64,000 nucleotides of DNA from Anticarsia gemmatalis (GCF_050436995.1 NC_134758.1:3038001-3102000), one strand, 5' to 3'; shown: positions 1 through 11,600, counted from the stretch's first letter. Program-made: numbers and translations. The notes: generated by a model from the sequence alone, not told the origin.

Positions 1-1160
1 TGAAAGTTCTCTGATTGGAAAGTTGATAATAACTAGGTATCTAGCTTTTTATAGCAAAACGTTTTGTGGTTAATCGAATAAAGGAAATTAAGTAATTAAT
101 TAAACATAGATTTATTTTAATTACAATAATTATTGATAGCGATAAGAGTTCAATTAACAGGAAAATGTAATTTATTTCTAACAATCCTTTTTTATTGTTA
201 ACTCTATGGTTTATTATTGTTGTATTTTCCGTATGACTGACCTTGATAAAATTGATTACAAATTAGTTATAACTATAGTTCCGTGTGTGAACCGTTTAGC
301 ACACGGAAAGGTTACCAAAGCACTGCTGATTGCTATTTAAAAATGGTCAATTATCACGCTTTTTGTACCTTTAAAGAGTAAGTAGAATTGTAGTACACGA
401 GTTATGTTTTGTCAGATTGCCAACTGCTCGATTATTTCGAAATTAAACATTTTTGTGAATAGCTGTATGTTTGTTACTCTTTCACAAAAAATCTACGGGA
501 CGTTTCAATGAACTTATAGTTCGCAAGCTGCATCAACACATACTTTTTACCCTGTTAAATCCTCACGCGGACGATCTCGCGGGCCGAAGCTTGTTATTCA
601 TAATTTTGTGTATTTCCAAAAGAAAGCTTATCTACCAGGCCATCGCCAGCTGCATAAGCCTGCGGGTCACCGATGTTTAAATTCTGAATTTTGTATACCT
701 CCGACAGCCGCGAGCCTTGCAAAGAGGGTACTCTAACTTTCTTGCCTATAGCTGTGCGTCTGTATGAATCGAAATTCTCATTGACTCGCTTCCTAAGCGA
801 GTACTTCCTACCTAAGTATTTTAAAGCTATGAAACCCAGAATATCATTTGAAATAAAATGATGTAAGAAATGCAGTCATTAGGATTCACGCGAACAGGTC
901 TCGCGGGAGATTATGAATTCCTACTGAACTCTCTGATGTTCCTTGTAGAAGTAAAATGTTCTAGACTAGAAATCTTCATCTTTACAACATTGGATAAATG
1001 TAATCTTGTTTTTAATTATATTTTACTAGAATTGAAAGTAATTTAAAAAATTATATTTTCTTCATTTCTGTAGTCCGTGTGAAGATCTCTCTTAAATTAA
1101 AGAGTTTAATTTTGTACGTGTGCCTATAACTCCTAGAAAACTTGAAGGCATGTAATACCC
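1..1160. other. Unannotated AT-rich spacer
   Basis: No gene, RNA or repeat boundary is recognisable here. A short reading frame at 471-680 lacks an identifiable domain and splice context and is treated as chance. The sequence is AT-rich with no CpG-dense patch. Confidence 0.6.
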
Positions 1161-1250
1161 TCTCTTGGTTATCATGGCGAGCTCAATGCTTAACCATACC
1201 TCTTTTCTGGAGGAAATCTGTGTCGAACAGTGGGACAGTACCTAAAGGTT
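1161..1250 (+). mobile_element. Decayed retroposon tail (GCCAGCG family), copy 1
   Basis: The stretch around 1195-1245 follows the order of the intact copy at 59.4 kb: CTTAACCATACCTCTTTTCT, then GGAGGAAATCTGTG, then CAGTGGGACAGTA. In the intact copy the matching blocks are CCTAACCCCTCCCTCATTAC, GGAGGAGACCCTTG and CAGCAGTGGGACATTA. The left end (GCCAGCGTGGTGG in the intact copy) is barely visible. A further echo of the same blocks may lie at about 1320-1360. The divergence implies an old insertion. Confidence 0.5.
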
Positions 1251-1423
1251 TTTTAAAATTATGAATTGGGCACCTGTTCAAGCTGAAATAATAGTGGATT
1301 AGACCCACAGTGGAAAGCTGTAGGGGGAACCTTACCTAGCAGTAGGTAGACGTAGACTAGAAGACTACTGGTTTGTTTATTTTCATAACTTTTAAACTCT
1401 CGCAACATTTTACCTTAAAACGC

Positions 1424-1458
1424 CTAACGTTTCGGCGTAGGTTGCACCGAAACGTTAG
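1424..1458. repeat. Perfect 12-bp inverted repeat (hairpin)
   Basis: CTAACGTTTCGG at 1424-1435 is exactly the reverse complement of CCGAAACGTTAG at 1447-1458, separated by 11 bases. It could be a foldback remnant or a palindromic protein-binding site. No transcript evidence is visible. Confidence 0.75.
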
Positions 1459-2088
1459 TTGATGATGTTGTTGATTTTTGTTGTTATTATTGTCCTTTTA
1501 CTAACTTAAGTCCACGTCGCCGCGTCGCTAGTAATAAATAAATCATAACTTTAACTATAGCAAGGTGAACAATATAAATAAACGTAAGAAGTTTTGATAA
1601 AGCAGGTTGATTAACTTACTGAGCCAAAGTTTTACCGTCACTACCTCAATTTTTACTTAAGTTTTAATGACTTTTAATTAACCTCTCGCCAGTTTATCGC
1701 TCGAAACTTGTTCGAACTAATTATTTAAGAAGAACTGATTAGGGTGACGTTTATAGTGTTATTTTAATTGATTTTAGCCCTAAAACAGATGTTTTTAAAA
1801 CACTTCCATTATGGAAGGGCCGGTTGTGTTCTTGTTAAAAGAATTTATAAACAATAAAAACTTTTTATGATCGTGTCAGTTTGTTAATAATAATGTAAAT
1901 GCAGATGATTGTGTTGTGTTATTTTTAGCTTGTCGAGATAAAAATGACATGAATTTTATGTATGACTAAATGTTTTGTATACATACCATAAATAATTACT
2001 TTTGCTGTTATTAATGTCCAACCACAGTAGGTACCTAATATCGACTATTATAAGATCTCGTAATAAGTTTTACCATATGATCTTCTTT
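1459..2088. other. Unannotated AT-rich spacer
   Basis: Nothing recognisable apart from low-complexity AT runs. There are no long reading frames or inverted repeats. Confidence 0.55.
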
Positions 2089-2371
2089 AGTAGGTAGGCT
2101 GAGGCGCCCATAGCCAGTTACGCTCACCGGTCGGTAAACGATCTGTGGGTGAAGCAACCGTTGGCGCGGTCATTCCATAGATGGGTGACCGCATAGTGGT
2201 ATTTGAACTGGGCGTCTCCGTGCTTCGGAGGGCATGTAAAAAGTCGGTCCCGGTTGTTGTCGATTAAGATAACAGTCGTTAAGTCACGTCAAAGGCCTTC
2301 GGGCGGCTTGAACAACTTTGACACTAGGTTGACCACTAACCATACGATAAGAAGAAGAAGTAGGTAGGCTG
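2089..2371 (+). mobile_element. SINE with 5S rRNA-derived head, copy 1, with 13-bp TSD
   Basis: The body at 2102-2358 is flanked by perfect direct repeats AGTAGGTAGGCTG (2089-2101 and 2359-2371), the target-site duplication of a retroposon. Positions 2103-2192 line up with arthropod 5S rRNA. CGATC is followed by GAAGCAAC (2151-2158, the internal control region A-box area), then GCGCGGTCA and GATGGGTGACCGC (2180-2192, the C-box area), in the right order and spacing. The body then continues through CTTCGGAGGGCA, GGCCTTCGGGCGGCTTG and CTAGGTTGACCACTAACCAT, and ends in an (AAG)n tail. This is the layout of a 5S-headed SINE: an RNA polymerase III internal promoter, a body, and a tail presumably recognised by a partner LINE. 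The perfect TSD suggests a fairly recent insertion. Family name unknown to me. Confidence 0.85.
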
Positions 2372-2806
2372 CCTCATTTCAGCTAAAATAAGAATGTAAC
2401 TTAGATACCTAGTTCAGACTTGTAAAGAGTATAGTTCCTTTTCGCAGAAGACATAAACTAAACCAAGCTGGTATTTATTTATATATTGCTATTATGTATA
2501 AATTTTTCACCCTATAAATACTTTTAAGACACATATATTGCTGTTTTGCATTATTTGAACTCACGACTTATTTTATGGTATTGAGTCTCCACCTTAAAAA
2601 TATCATCTCGTTAACCGTAAGAGGTTGTTAATCAAATGTTTAAATATGTGTGTCAGTTTACAGCCAATGCTGCATTTATGTTAAGTGTGTAATAAATTAT
2701 ATACGCATTATGGAATGTTCTTATTAATTCGACAACATGACTGGAAAGTTATTTATATAAGAGACGTTTCAAGACTTCTAGGTGTTGGATTACGTATCTG
2801 ACGGAT
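2372..2806. other. Unannotated spacer
   Basis: AT-rich sequence with no recognisable gene or repeat. Confidence 0.55.
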
Positions 2807-2929
2807 TAACCCCCGGTTTCTGAGGTACATTTAGCTGTAGTTTATCTATTTAATAGCGTTTGAGCCCATATAAAAATTACAGTTTAAATATAGTTATAAA
2901 CTACAGTCAAAGTCCCTTAGAAACCGGGC
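2807..2929. mobile_element. MITE-like foldback, copy A
   Basis: The left end TAACCCCCGGTTTCTGAGG is mirrored at the right end by CCTTAGAAACCGGGC. An inner perfect 11-bp pair, CTGTAGTTTAT (2835-2845) and ATAAACTACAG (2896-2906), extends the stem. A second copy with the same ends and the same internal TTTATCTATT..AGCGTTT segment lies at 17396-17502. Two copies with matching ends and no coding capacity are the signature of a miniature inverted-repeat DNA transposon. The superfamily cannot be assigned because the target duplication is ambiguous. Confidence 0.8.
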
Positions 2930-3363
2930 ATAAATTGCAAAACTGCCAGCAAATGGTGGATATAATCCGTCAAAATTCTATCTAGGAAATTAACCAATAC
3001 AGTAATCAGAAGTAGCAAAGCGGCCATAATTATTTTGGAATTATCTATAAAATAAGTTAGGTACCATAGGTAGTATTTTAAACATAATTATTATTAAGGA
3101 ATAGTCATTATATATTTAGCGTTTTCACTATTTTATTTACCTATAAGGTTGAATGTTTAATCTGATAATAATTTAATTCGTAGAATCATGTTAATGATTC
3201 AATATGGGTAATGTATGGGGAGAAGATTTATTATGAGTTTTTTTTGTAAATACACAATAGTGTTTTCCACGAAGCCGAATTATAAATCATTAGATATATT
3301 GTTGTATACTTAAAAGTAACGTGTTCTGTACATACAGACCACATTACTAATAAATTACATTAC
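2930..3363. other. Unannotated AT-rich spacer
   Basis: No reading frame or repeat of note is visible between the MITE and the hairpin at 3364. Confidence 0.55.
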
Positions 3364-3399
3364 AAAAAATCGTTAAATTACATAGTTTAACGATTTTTT
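3364..3399. repeat. Perfect 14-bp inverted repeat with 8-nt loop
   Basis: AAAAAATCGTTAAA at 3364-3377 pairs perfectly with TTTAACGATTTTTT at 3386-3399. The loop is TTACATAG. It would form a strong hairpin ending in a T-run. It is probably a foldback relic, but a small structured RNA cannot be excluded. Confidence 0.75.
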
Positions 3400-3595
3400 A
3401 TAATAGCTGCAAGTGATTGGATTCTTTGCAAAAATAAGACAGTATGTATTTATTTACTCAGAGTTAAATAAATAAACATCACATTACTATCATAATATAT
3501 GTTTACTATTACCGAACAATACAAAAACGAGCATTATGACGTCATCAAGCAAAGCACAGCACATTTGTATGAAGTAGCACTTTCGATAGTAAACG

Positions 3596-3613
3596 CATTG
3601 TTTGCAAACAATG
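3596..3613. promoter_or_regulatory. 18-bp perfect palindrome with forkhead-like half-sites
   Basis: CATTGTTTGCAAACAATG is its own reverse complement. Each half contains TGTTTGC, which resembles a forkhead-factor core, overlapping ATTGTT, a Sox-like core. A CRE-like palindrome TGACGTCA lies 50 bases upstream at 3538-3545. Binding is inferred only from motif resemblance. Confidence 0.35.
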
Positions 3614-4523
3614 TAAGATAATGCGGCGCGTTTCTACTCGTTATCGTAAATGTACTGCTTGGACTGAATTGCTCTGATCTTGGCTCATGACTAACGCTAG
3701 TTTAATAGAACTACTTTCGTACTAATGTTATGAGCCAACAAAGAAGCAAGGTAAAAGGTGGAACTATAACCATTTGAGAATGAAAAAGGGCTTTACGAAG
3801 TTTCGAAGTTTCATCAGATCTTTTTAACTTTCGCGTTACGTATCTAATAATAGGTATGTGAAAATGATTGGAATTTTACATTATTTACTTTCATTTGCTA
3901 GACATTTCGGCCAAGTTAGATTGGCTGTTGTCTCATGTTGACTACCTAATTGAAACATAAACTAACGTAAATTGTAAACCTAAATACCCGTATAATATAA
4001 GAAAAAGAAGCAGTATCTCCATTCCCGTTTTAAATGAAATTTCTCCAAACAGAACGACTTGAAGCTGGCGAAACGAATGCACATTCTAATAAAATCCCAT
4101 TCAATTCAGGATATGCGAAACGATAATAGATAATAATGGAACATGACTAACGTGTTCTATAAAAGGAGAGCGTTTTGAACGTGTGTCCTCTCGGTCCAGA
4201 TTATATGTGCGTTCTTGGAAGTATTCGTCATACTTTTAACGTATTACTATCGGTTACGTAGGTGTGACTTTGAATGGGGTCTTAGTGGTAAAAGTAAGTT
4301 GGACGTCGGTACAAGGACTGTTTATTTTTTCTTTTTCTAAGAATTCGGTGATTGTTTAAGGTTGCTGTCCCGTTTCTTCTGTTGCGTAGAGATATGTTGG
4401 TATATTGTATAAAAATTTGTTAGCTAAAAATAGGCTTGATAGTTTGACAGAAGTAATTATTGTGAGATGTATTACTTGTTTTTCTTATCTTTTAATTTGT
4501 AGACGTCTTCTTAAATAAGCATT
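3614..4523. other. Unannotated spacer
   Basis: AT-rich sequence with no feature recognised. Confidence 0.55.
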
Positions 4524-4767
4524 AGTGACCGGTCGGTAATCGATCTGTGGGTTACGCAACCGTTGGCGTGGTCATTCTATAGATGGGTGACCGCATAGTG
4601 GTATTTGAGCTGGGCGTCTTCGTGCTTCGGAGGGCACGTATAAAGTCGGTCCCGGTTGTTGTCTACTAAGATAACAGTCGTTAAGCAACGTTAAAGGCCT
4701 TCGGGCGGCTTGATCAACTTTGACACTAGGTTGACCACTAACCATACGACAAACAAACAACAGTGAC
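4524..4767 (+). mobile_element. SINE with 5S rRNA-derived head, copy 2
   Basis: The body at about 4528-4760 matches the 2.1-kb copy nearly base for base from ACCGGTCGGTAA through GATGGGTGACCGC (4582-4594) to the terminal ACCACTAACCATACGA. The first ~25 bases of the 5S-like head are missing, and the tail is (AAAC)n instead of (AAG)n. A weak duplication AGTGAC flanks it (4524-4529 and 4762-4767), too short to be certain. A minus-strand reading frame of 68 codons covering this element is an artefact of the repeat. Confidence 0.85.
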
Positions 4768-5600
4768 TGTAGATTCAAAAATTTTAAGATTTTGCATAGA
4801 AATTCAGTTCAAACATTTCATTTGCGTCAATAATGTCAGAGATTTACTCTACTACCCAGCAGTAAGTATTCGCACTTAATTAATCCAGCAACATCTGAGC
4901 TGCAGAGAAACGTGGCCTTTGCAACATTTTCACTTGCAAAAGCTTCCGTCTATTCAGACTATTTCATCTAAATACCAACTACCCACTTACTACACGTTCA
5001 TATAAAATTCATATTATTTATTACGCTAGTCTTGAAAGTTTTCAGCCTAACGTAATCCAATATTACATAAGTGGTTCATTTAAATTCTTTTGACCGTCGA
5101 ACCTTAAATTTCATTGCTTACTTAGGAATTCTAAGTCTATTAGCCAATTGGCATTTGAATTTTAAAAGCCATTAACAGGTTTCGACTGTTAACGTTCATT
5201 ACTGGTTGTAACATAAACTTCGTTGATTTGATTGCAGTTGAAAGCTTTATTTACCACTTCGTCAGATTTGTATAGGTAGTCGTCATTCAGAGAGCATTTG
5301 AAGTGTCGTAATTGAATATCCAATTTCCTGATCAGTTAGAAGTACCAATTAAATACACCCGAGTAATTAAATCTATGAAAGCTACTTACTTTCCCTAAAC
5401 CGGCGTCCGACCGCATAGTTTGTTTTAGGTCCTATGCGTAAACTTGGTTATACGGTTTACTAGTTAATTCAAAAGCTAGGTAAGATTTATTATAGAGGTG
5501 TAAACCCACCTTGGTGCTAGTTCTATCGACACAAATCGTAAAATTATACTCTAACAACTTAGTGCAGAGTTTTGTAGGCAAAGTTTACGATTGTCGGTAG
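4768..5600. other. Unannotated spacer
   Basis: No recognisable gene, RNA or repeat. Reading frames are short. Confidence 0.55.
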
Positions 5601-5760
5601 TGTAAAAAAATTGGGGCTTAGAATATTAATGACTTATGCAGCTGATGGTGACCTTTTTTATACTGCTTCTTTTTTTTGGAAATACATAGAATTGTGTATT
5701 TATTATAAGCAAAATAAATCGTGCATGCTAATGCCCTCTATTAATTTGTCGTGCTATAGC
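5601..5760 (+). repeat. Dispersed repeat of unknown family, copy A
   Basis: Homologous to 36476-36640. Shared blocks in order are CTTATGCAGC, GATGGTGAC (GACGGTTAC in the partner), TACTGCTTCTTTTTTT, AATACATAGAATTGT, CGTGCAT, and CTCTATTAATTTGT. The reading frame at 5611-5808 is not preserved in the other copy, so I regard it as non-coding. No terminal repeats or tail are clear. It may be an internal fragment of a larger transposon. Confidence 0.65.
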
Positions 5761-7733
5761 AACCGTCATCGTGGAAAAGGAAACTATATTCTATTGGATG
5801 CAGAATAGACTATTTCAAATATAATTACTTGATTAGCAACATAGATTTCGAAAGTTATCCTTATTCTCTCATTCATCTCAAAAATAGGGTTGCCCCATAA
5901 ACTTTATCATCAATGAAAGTATAAGTTACCAGAAGAACTTAATTACCTAATTGCATTATGAGAACCGTAGTGTGGTCCGACCGCACAGGTTGACTTGCAT
6001 CTCAGTAATGAGATCAATTTTCAAATAACAGAGTAATCAGTTCAAGGTACGTACTCTACTACCGTCTTACAACATCCGCTGCAATTTTCAATACAATTTA
6101 AACCTTATTACCTTAGTTATAAAGTGCACTTTACCTTTCAATGTTTTAACCGACCGCCCGCCACGTAATATTAATTTAAACTGATCAGGAACTAAGTATT
6201 TATAGTGTTTGTCTTGTTTCCGTATTCTTTAGATAAAAATAACTGGGAAAGGTCTTAGAGATTATTATGTTTTAATTGTAACTTTAACCTAGTTTTAGTG
6301 CCTAGATATTTGTGCGTTATGACGCAAGAGAGTATTTATTTACTTAATAGGTATTGATTTTATATATTTAATAACTTACGTAACGTTTACTTTTTGAGAT
6401 GAAATGGAAATAATTTGTAATTGTAGTGAAATGTACTAACGATTTATATTGTGATTTACTTTGTCATCATTAGGTGCTGATTGTTAGACCAACGTTTGAA
6501 TATTATTCATTTACCAAAATTTTGGAAATATTAATTTCAACTCTCATAGTGATTGGTTTTTTGGGTATTTTATTCATGCTTCGATCATAATTGCTATCCA
6601 ATGCCTAGCCCCGTCAAAGAACAGCAATTTGCAATCCAAATTGTCCAAAAATACATTCGGTCAAAAATACAAAAAGTCAACCCACTTTCCATAGAATTTT
6701 TCGTATGCAATTTTAACAGCGTTCGATGTTGCAGTAGTCCGGGGCCGAGTCCCAAAGTTGTTTCGCTAATGAAGTTTGCTCTCCATGCAACACTTTGATA
6801 TCAAAACACCCACGTACGGCGTCCCGATAAAAGCTTGTCAACGCCGCGAGTGACAAGTTTTCGTCACAAATGAGTGGCTGCACTTGACGTAATAAGATTT
6901 CAGTGTTATGTAAAGTTTATTGAGGCTCTTTCACGGAACGATGTTACGTGCCTGTAGTTTTTGTGAAGGTTTGACGGGAACGCTTTTAAGGCTGCTTAGA
7001 TGAGGGTTCTGACTTATCATCGAGTGTCAAAAAAGTGTTAGGTCTAATGTCGTTTGCGTGATCGTTGTGACTATAAATATTCAATTAATAAAGGAATGGA
7101 GGCGCCTTTTACACAACTCAAACAAGATCTTTTGGGAAAAGAGTCCACGACACTCCGTGCCATGTTTTGGCTTCTGAAGCACGTTTCCTCAACGTTTTAA
7201 TTAGGTTGGTACTGTCTCAATGCAAAGTTAATTATTTTTCATGTATTTCACCCATTGCCTACAGATTGCCCGATTTTGTAGTATTTCACCCACTTGCCGT
7301 AGTCCAGAAATATAACAAAGAGTACCCATATTTTAAGTTTTATTATCATACCACACTGGCACAGCTAACGGGAGTCTAGTGTCTTCATAAAAAGCAACCT
7401 TCCATTTATCTGCTACCCGTAGCCCGTGGGTGTTTTAAGACTCAGAACTTGACGAAATTATTAAAATATAGCCGTTAGCGATAAGGTACACGTGGATGTC
7501 GTAAATGTCGCATTTTACGACGAGGGATTACGTCAGGTCGCTTCAGCATCAGGGTACTGATAAGATTTGACAGGATCAACATCCATATATCTTGAAGTCA
7601 GCAATTTAATTTCTCAGAAACTATGGAACTTTGTTCAGGAATTCCGAACTTTTGTCTTTTCAATAATATTGATTGAATTTTTGATTATTATTTTGTGCAT
7701 GCACTCATGGGCTTTCAGATGAGTGGACCATAG
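5761..7733. other. Unannotated spacer, slightly CpG-richer after 6.6 kb
   Basis: Nothing can be named. From about 6,600 to 7,500 the base composition is less AT-biased. The reading frames there (6553-6798 and 7167-7379) carry no recognisable domain. The block could be regulatory or an old, unrecognisable mobile element. Confidence 0.4.
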
Positions 7734-8096
7734 TTTTGTAAAATTTTTGTAACTCAGGGATTTGTGGCAAAAAATAATGACGACGAAGAAAGAAGTATGA
7801 TGAAGTCGAATAAATGGCCTTCTTGGTTTGGTTTCTGGTCATGGTTGATGTTGAGTTTAAAAATGAGCTCTGTCTCATTGCGTGCACCTGCTCCACAGTC
7901 AAATGCAGGTGACATTGACATTACATTATTAAGGAGTAGTAATCTTGGTAAAGTCACAGCACGGTCAGGTCAAAGGTGTTTGTTTAAGACACGCTCGTCT
8001 ATTAAGAGTCACACACGGGCTCATGCAATGTCAAGAAAAGCATTACTTATTTTAGAGCTCTGTTTACAGTTCTTGAAAGTCTGTGAACTGCGCTAA
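7734..8096 (+). CDS. Unidentified reading frame, about 121 codons
   Basis: The frame is open from just after a TAG at 7731 to TAA at 8094-8096. The first candidate starts are GTG at 7764 and ATG ATG at 7797. The product has a tryptophan-rich hydrophobic patch (WPSWFGFWSWLMLSL), then a basic serine/arginine-rich part (LFKTRSSIKSHTRAH). No domain is recognised. A TTTTTGTAACTCAG acceptor-like site lies at about 7743-7757 and no clear donor follows. It is one of the longest frames in the window. It may be chance, an exon fragment or a relic of a mobile element. Overlapping minus-strand frames of 65-67 codons are shadows. Confidence 0.15.
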   Translation, partial: FCKIFVTQGFVAKNNDDEERSMMKSNKWPSWFGFWSWLMLSLKMSSVSLRAPAPQSNAGDIDITLLRSSNLGKVTARSGQRCLFKTRSSIKSHTRAHAMSRKALLILELCLQFLKVCELR

Positions 8097-8102
8097 CCCG
8101 CA

Positions 8103-8633
8103 TTAGTCTAGAATGTAACTTTTGAGTCTTTGACGATTGTATTCAGCTTTTAAGGTAAAGTCAAAAGTGCTTTTGTTGTTACCCATCTGATCCTCATAAG
8201 TAAAACCGAAGGCTGTTCTTAAGGTAGGATTCCAAACTCTAACTTACGACCTTCTTGATCTTGAAGTCGGTGCCGTAACTATTACGCTGCTGTTGTTATT
8301 GACTGTCTCTACCTTATTAACTCTTCTAGCTAAGATTGAGGGAAGCTTATAGATCTTGTCCAGTAGAGGCGCATTGGCCGCGATTCTTTCGCGCGTATTT
8401 CTTGCGAACTTTCCGTTCACAAGAAGCATGAGCTTTGCGCGTATTTTGAGCTTACGCGAAGCTTGTGGACGCGTTGTATAGGTGCGTAGTATCTCGGATA
8501 TCGATGTGAATCGATTCGCGGTGATTTCTCCACTTCTGGACACGAAAAAAGAAGAATTAAGAATAACTTCACTTCGGCAATCTAATCGGTTTGTCTTCAG
8601 ACCATGACCTTTATGATCACGAGTTCTATGCTG
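8103..8633 (-). pseudogene. Possible decayed reading frame broken by one stop
   Basis: Read on the minus strand, one frame stays open from just inside a TGA near 8636 down to 8103 with a single TAA at 8244-8246, about 176 codons in all. The upstream part is basic (RPQASRKLKIRAKLML and ARNTRERIAANAP). The part after the stop reads VWNPTLRTAFGFTYEDQMG, then a lysine/glutamate-rich stretch ending SYILD. Amino-acid use looks protein-like, but I recognise no family, and there is no convincing ATG or splice frame. It could be a relic of a transposon or gene. Chance is a real alternative in a patch that is less AT-rich. Confidence 0.2.
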
Positions 8634-11600
8634 TCACTACTACGCCGTCGCTATTTCCAACTTGATTTTAATGCGTTATTGTTTCATGAACTATTTTTAC
8701 ATAGCATTTGCTCTTTTAATATTCAAGTTTATAGTACTGATATTCAATGTGCCCTGCTTTCGCCCTTGTCGTTCAAAGCGCACGTATACGTAACGTCTCT
8801 TTAAATATTATGCAAGTCTACAGTTATAGGGCATTCCGGACTCTTTACCTATATAAAAGTCCAATATTATATTACTGACGTCATTCACAGACTTACGTCA
8901 CATATTATTATATGCTATTTTTGTGCCAGGTCTATTCACTTTATTTCTTACTTAATCATCAAACCATCTTTTCATGCTGCACATAGACAGGTCATCCAAC
9001 TCTCCATGTTCCTATTCTTGAGCACCAGTTAATTGAGAACTTCACCTGCCATCACCACATCTGACTAAATATCTTGACCTAATGCCGTTCAAGTGCTGTT
9101 AAACGGTCTCCAATATCCAATATTACCAACAATATGAAGTTAATTACTTGTATAATGAGTTCACGTTTCAATCCGTCAGCTTAGATTCTGATTGCCTTCA
9201 AAACTTATCTAAAGTATACAAAAGGAATGATGTCTGGTGTCTGTGAAGTTAAAGGCTTCTCTTTATTCATGAATTTCCTTTAGGACACGAAGACCGTTAG
9301 GTAAATAGCTCAGAACTTATCAAAGCTGAATTGATCGACGTATTTTTGTAATATTTTGCTGATAACCTTGGCCGAAGGTGCCTTTGGTGTTTTCATGGCA
9401 TGTTACGATACCTATGTTATTTTAATAGCGTACATTTTTTGCCTAATATCTTTGCTATCGAACGTAGTAAAATTCTACTCCGCTGTTACGATATTTAAAA
9501 CCAGACTACGTTTATTTTGTTTGTATGTTTGTAGAGTAAACACGAAACCGTCTGAAAACATCTAAAAATCGAGTACTATTGCTATGCTGGAATTTGAGAG
9601 AAGCAATAATTTGTTTTCAAGAAAAATATCGTTATCTTGATATAATGTCAAGATTTGAAATTGTTATTCACAGATTTACTGAAGTATACGAAGCTCACAA
9701 GTTATTTTGTTATCCTACAAATATAATAAATAAACCGTTTTTAGGTTAGCAGCATCAAAATATAAGCAACACGTATCCAAACATTGAACATCTGCGTAAT
9801 CCGTAAAGATTCCCAGATATCGTCAACAATACGATACAAAAATCTGCCCATACATTTTGCTACATTCCAAAAATGTTACTGTACATACTAAAGCTCTCAA
9901 GCCCTATACTAGCCTTACTTTGACAGAGTTCTAAAATCTCCACGAACATAAGCAGCTTAAGCGTACTTTGTCTTTTATATTTCCAGTCCGACGTGCAACT
10001 TACCACAATTTTATTTTACATACGAATGTGAGGAATACGTAGTAAAATTTGTATTCATTAAAGTAACCATACCGTGACGTTGTATGGGCGGTTTAATGTT
10101 GTCCTTATTTTAAACGAAATAAGAACAATATACGGTGTTTTTTTCGCTAGGACTTTTATTTTAATTGTAACGTTTGGTTATCTTGTTGACAAATGAGTTT
10201 TAGTAGTTTAACGGACAATAAGCTTTTCCAATTTTTCAATAGCGCGTAACAGTAATGGATTAATACCGTCAGAATTTAATATAAATAGAAACATGAAAAT
10301 AACTCTCTTATAATCCAGGCTGTGATCATAATAGTATGCCTACATTACATAATCATATTCCTGCGTCCTACTTTCTCGCATCAGGCTTTATAAAATAAAA
10401 CGCAAGTGCAACGTAATTTTATTATAAAATCCCGCACACGCAAGTGATACTTTACCATAAAATTGTAAAGGTGAGTGCTCAATTTAATCACGGTGAGCAC
10501 AAATTATCGCTCAATGCCCCCATTGTAGTGTATTGTTGCAAAGTTAACTTAATACAAAGCGTTTTAACCCAATTACCATGAGAGCTTATTAAAGCCAGCA
10601 TCCGTTCGTAATATTGGAATTCTGTTGAAATATTTTATGCCTGGTTTTCATTGAATTATATCTGTATTTTACTGAAAGAGGACTCTTTATGATTTTGTAG
10701 TGATAATTGTCGTTGTTGTATTTTTCGTTTGAAGTTCTGATATAAAACAAAATTATAGACGTTAAATGTTTCACATTTACACACAGTATTACATTCTCTC
10801 AATTCTTTTTTCTACCTATAATGAAATACTACCTAAAAAAAGGTATCAGACGAAATCCATTTAGGTACTAGTACTCCATTTCATGATCGAATAATCTAAT
10901 GCTATCGTCTAAGCACCTAAGCTTACTATCTCATGATCGACTTAGGCGCTTCTAGAATTTTCTAATATAATTTATTCATTCTAATCTACAGTCGTGTTTT
11001 TAAACCCTTAGGCTTGTTACCTTAGTCTCACAACTTTTCTTTTGTTCCCTCCCTAATTTGTCGGCGTAATTAGATAGATAGTTCCGAATGGAGTGTAAAA
11101 AATATCTCATTTAGCCTGGCTCTAGCTTGTCCAGGCCGCCTATAAACCTCTATATTTTTTCCAGAGATTAGCGGCTCCTTATTTCAGAAATATTCACCCA
11201 GTAATTCGCCAGACAAAAATATCTAAAATAATTAGTGAGAAAAGTTTTCACGCCTATGCTGTATAAGCCCCCGGATCATCGTATAAAACGCAAATGACTG
11301 ACACTAATTTAATTTAACCACACCAAAAACATTTTAGGAACTTGGCCCGTTTTTGACCAAGTTTTATGATACCTAGCTGTTGTGTAAAATGTTGAAGTGA
11401 CAATAGGAATTCTTGAAATACTCGATCCGCAAAAGAATTTTTAGTCTTTCCGCATTGGTCATCAAAAATGTCGTAACCGCTTGACTCATTCGCATAAATC
11501 AAACTTCGGATAACATACTAAAGATTATTCCAACTACATATTTCAAATAAACTTGGTCATTGAAAAACTTAAATTCATCCGACTTTTACTGAGATTTCAA

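Noticed and set aside
1365..1400. Resemblance of TAGAAGACTACTGGTTTGTT to an insect miR-7 mature sequence.
   Set aside because: Several mismatches including the seed region, and no pairing arm for a precursor hairpin.
2103..2192. Genuine 5S rRNA gene.
   Set aside because: Only partial identity to 5S, embedded in a TSD-flanked retroposon, and present in a second truncated copy; not a 5S gene.
4572..4778. 68-codon minus-strand reading frame.
   Set aside because: Lies entirely over the 5S-headed SINE; repeat artefact.
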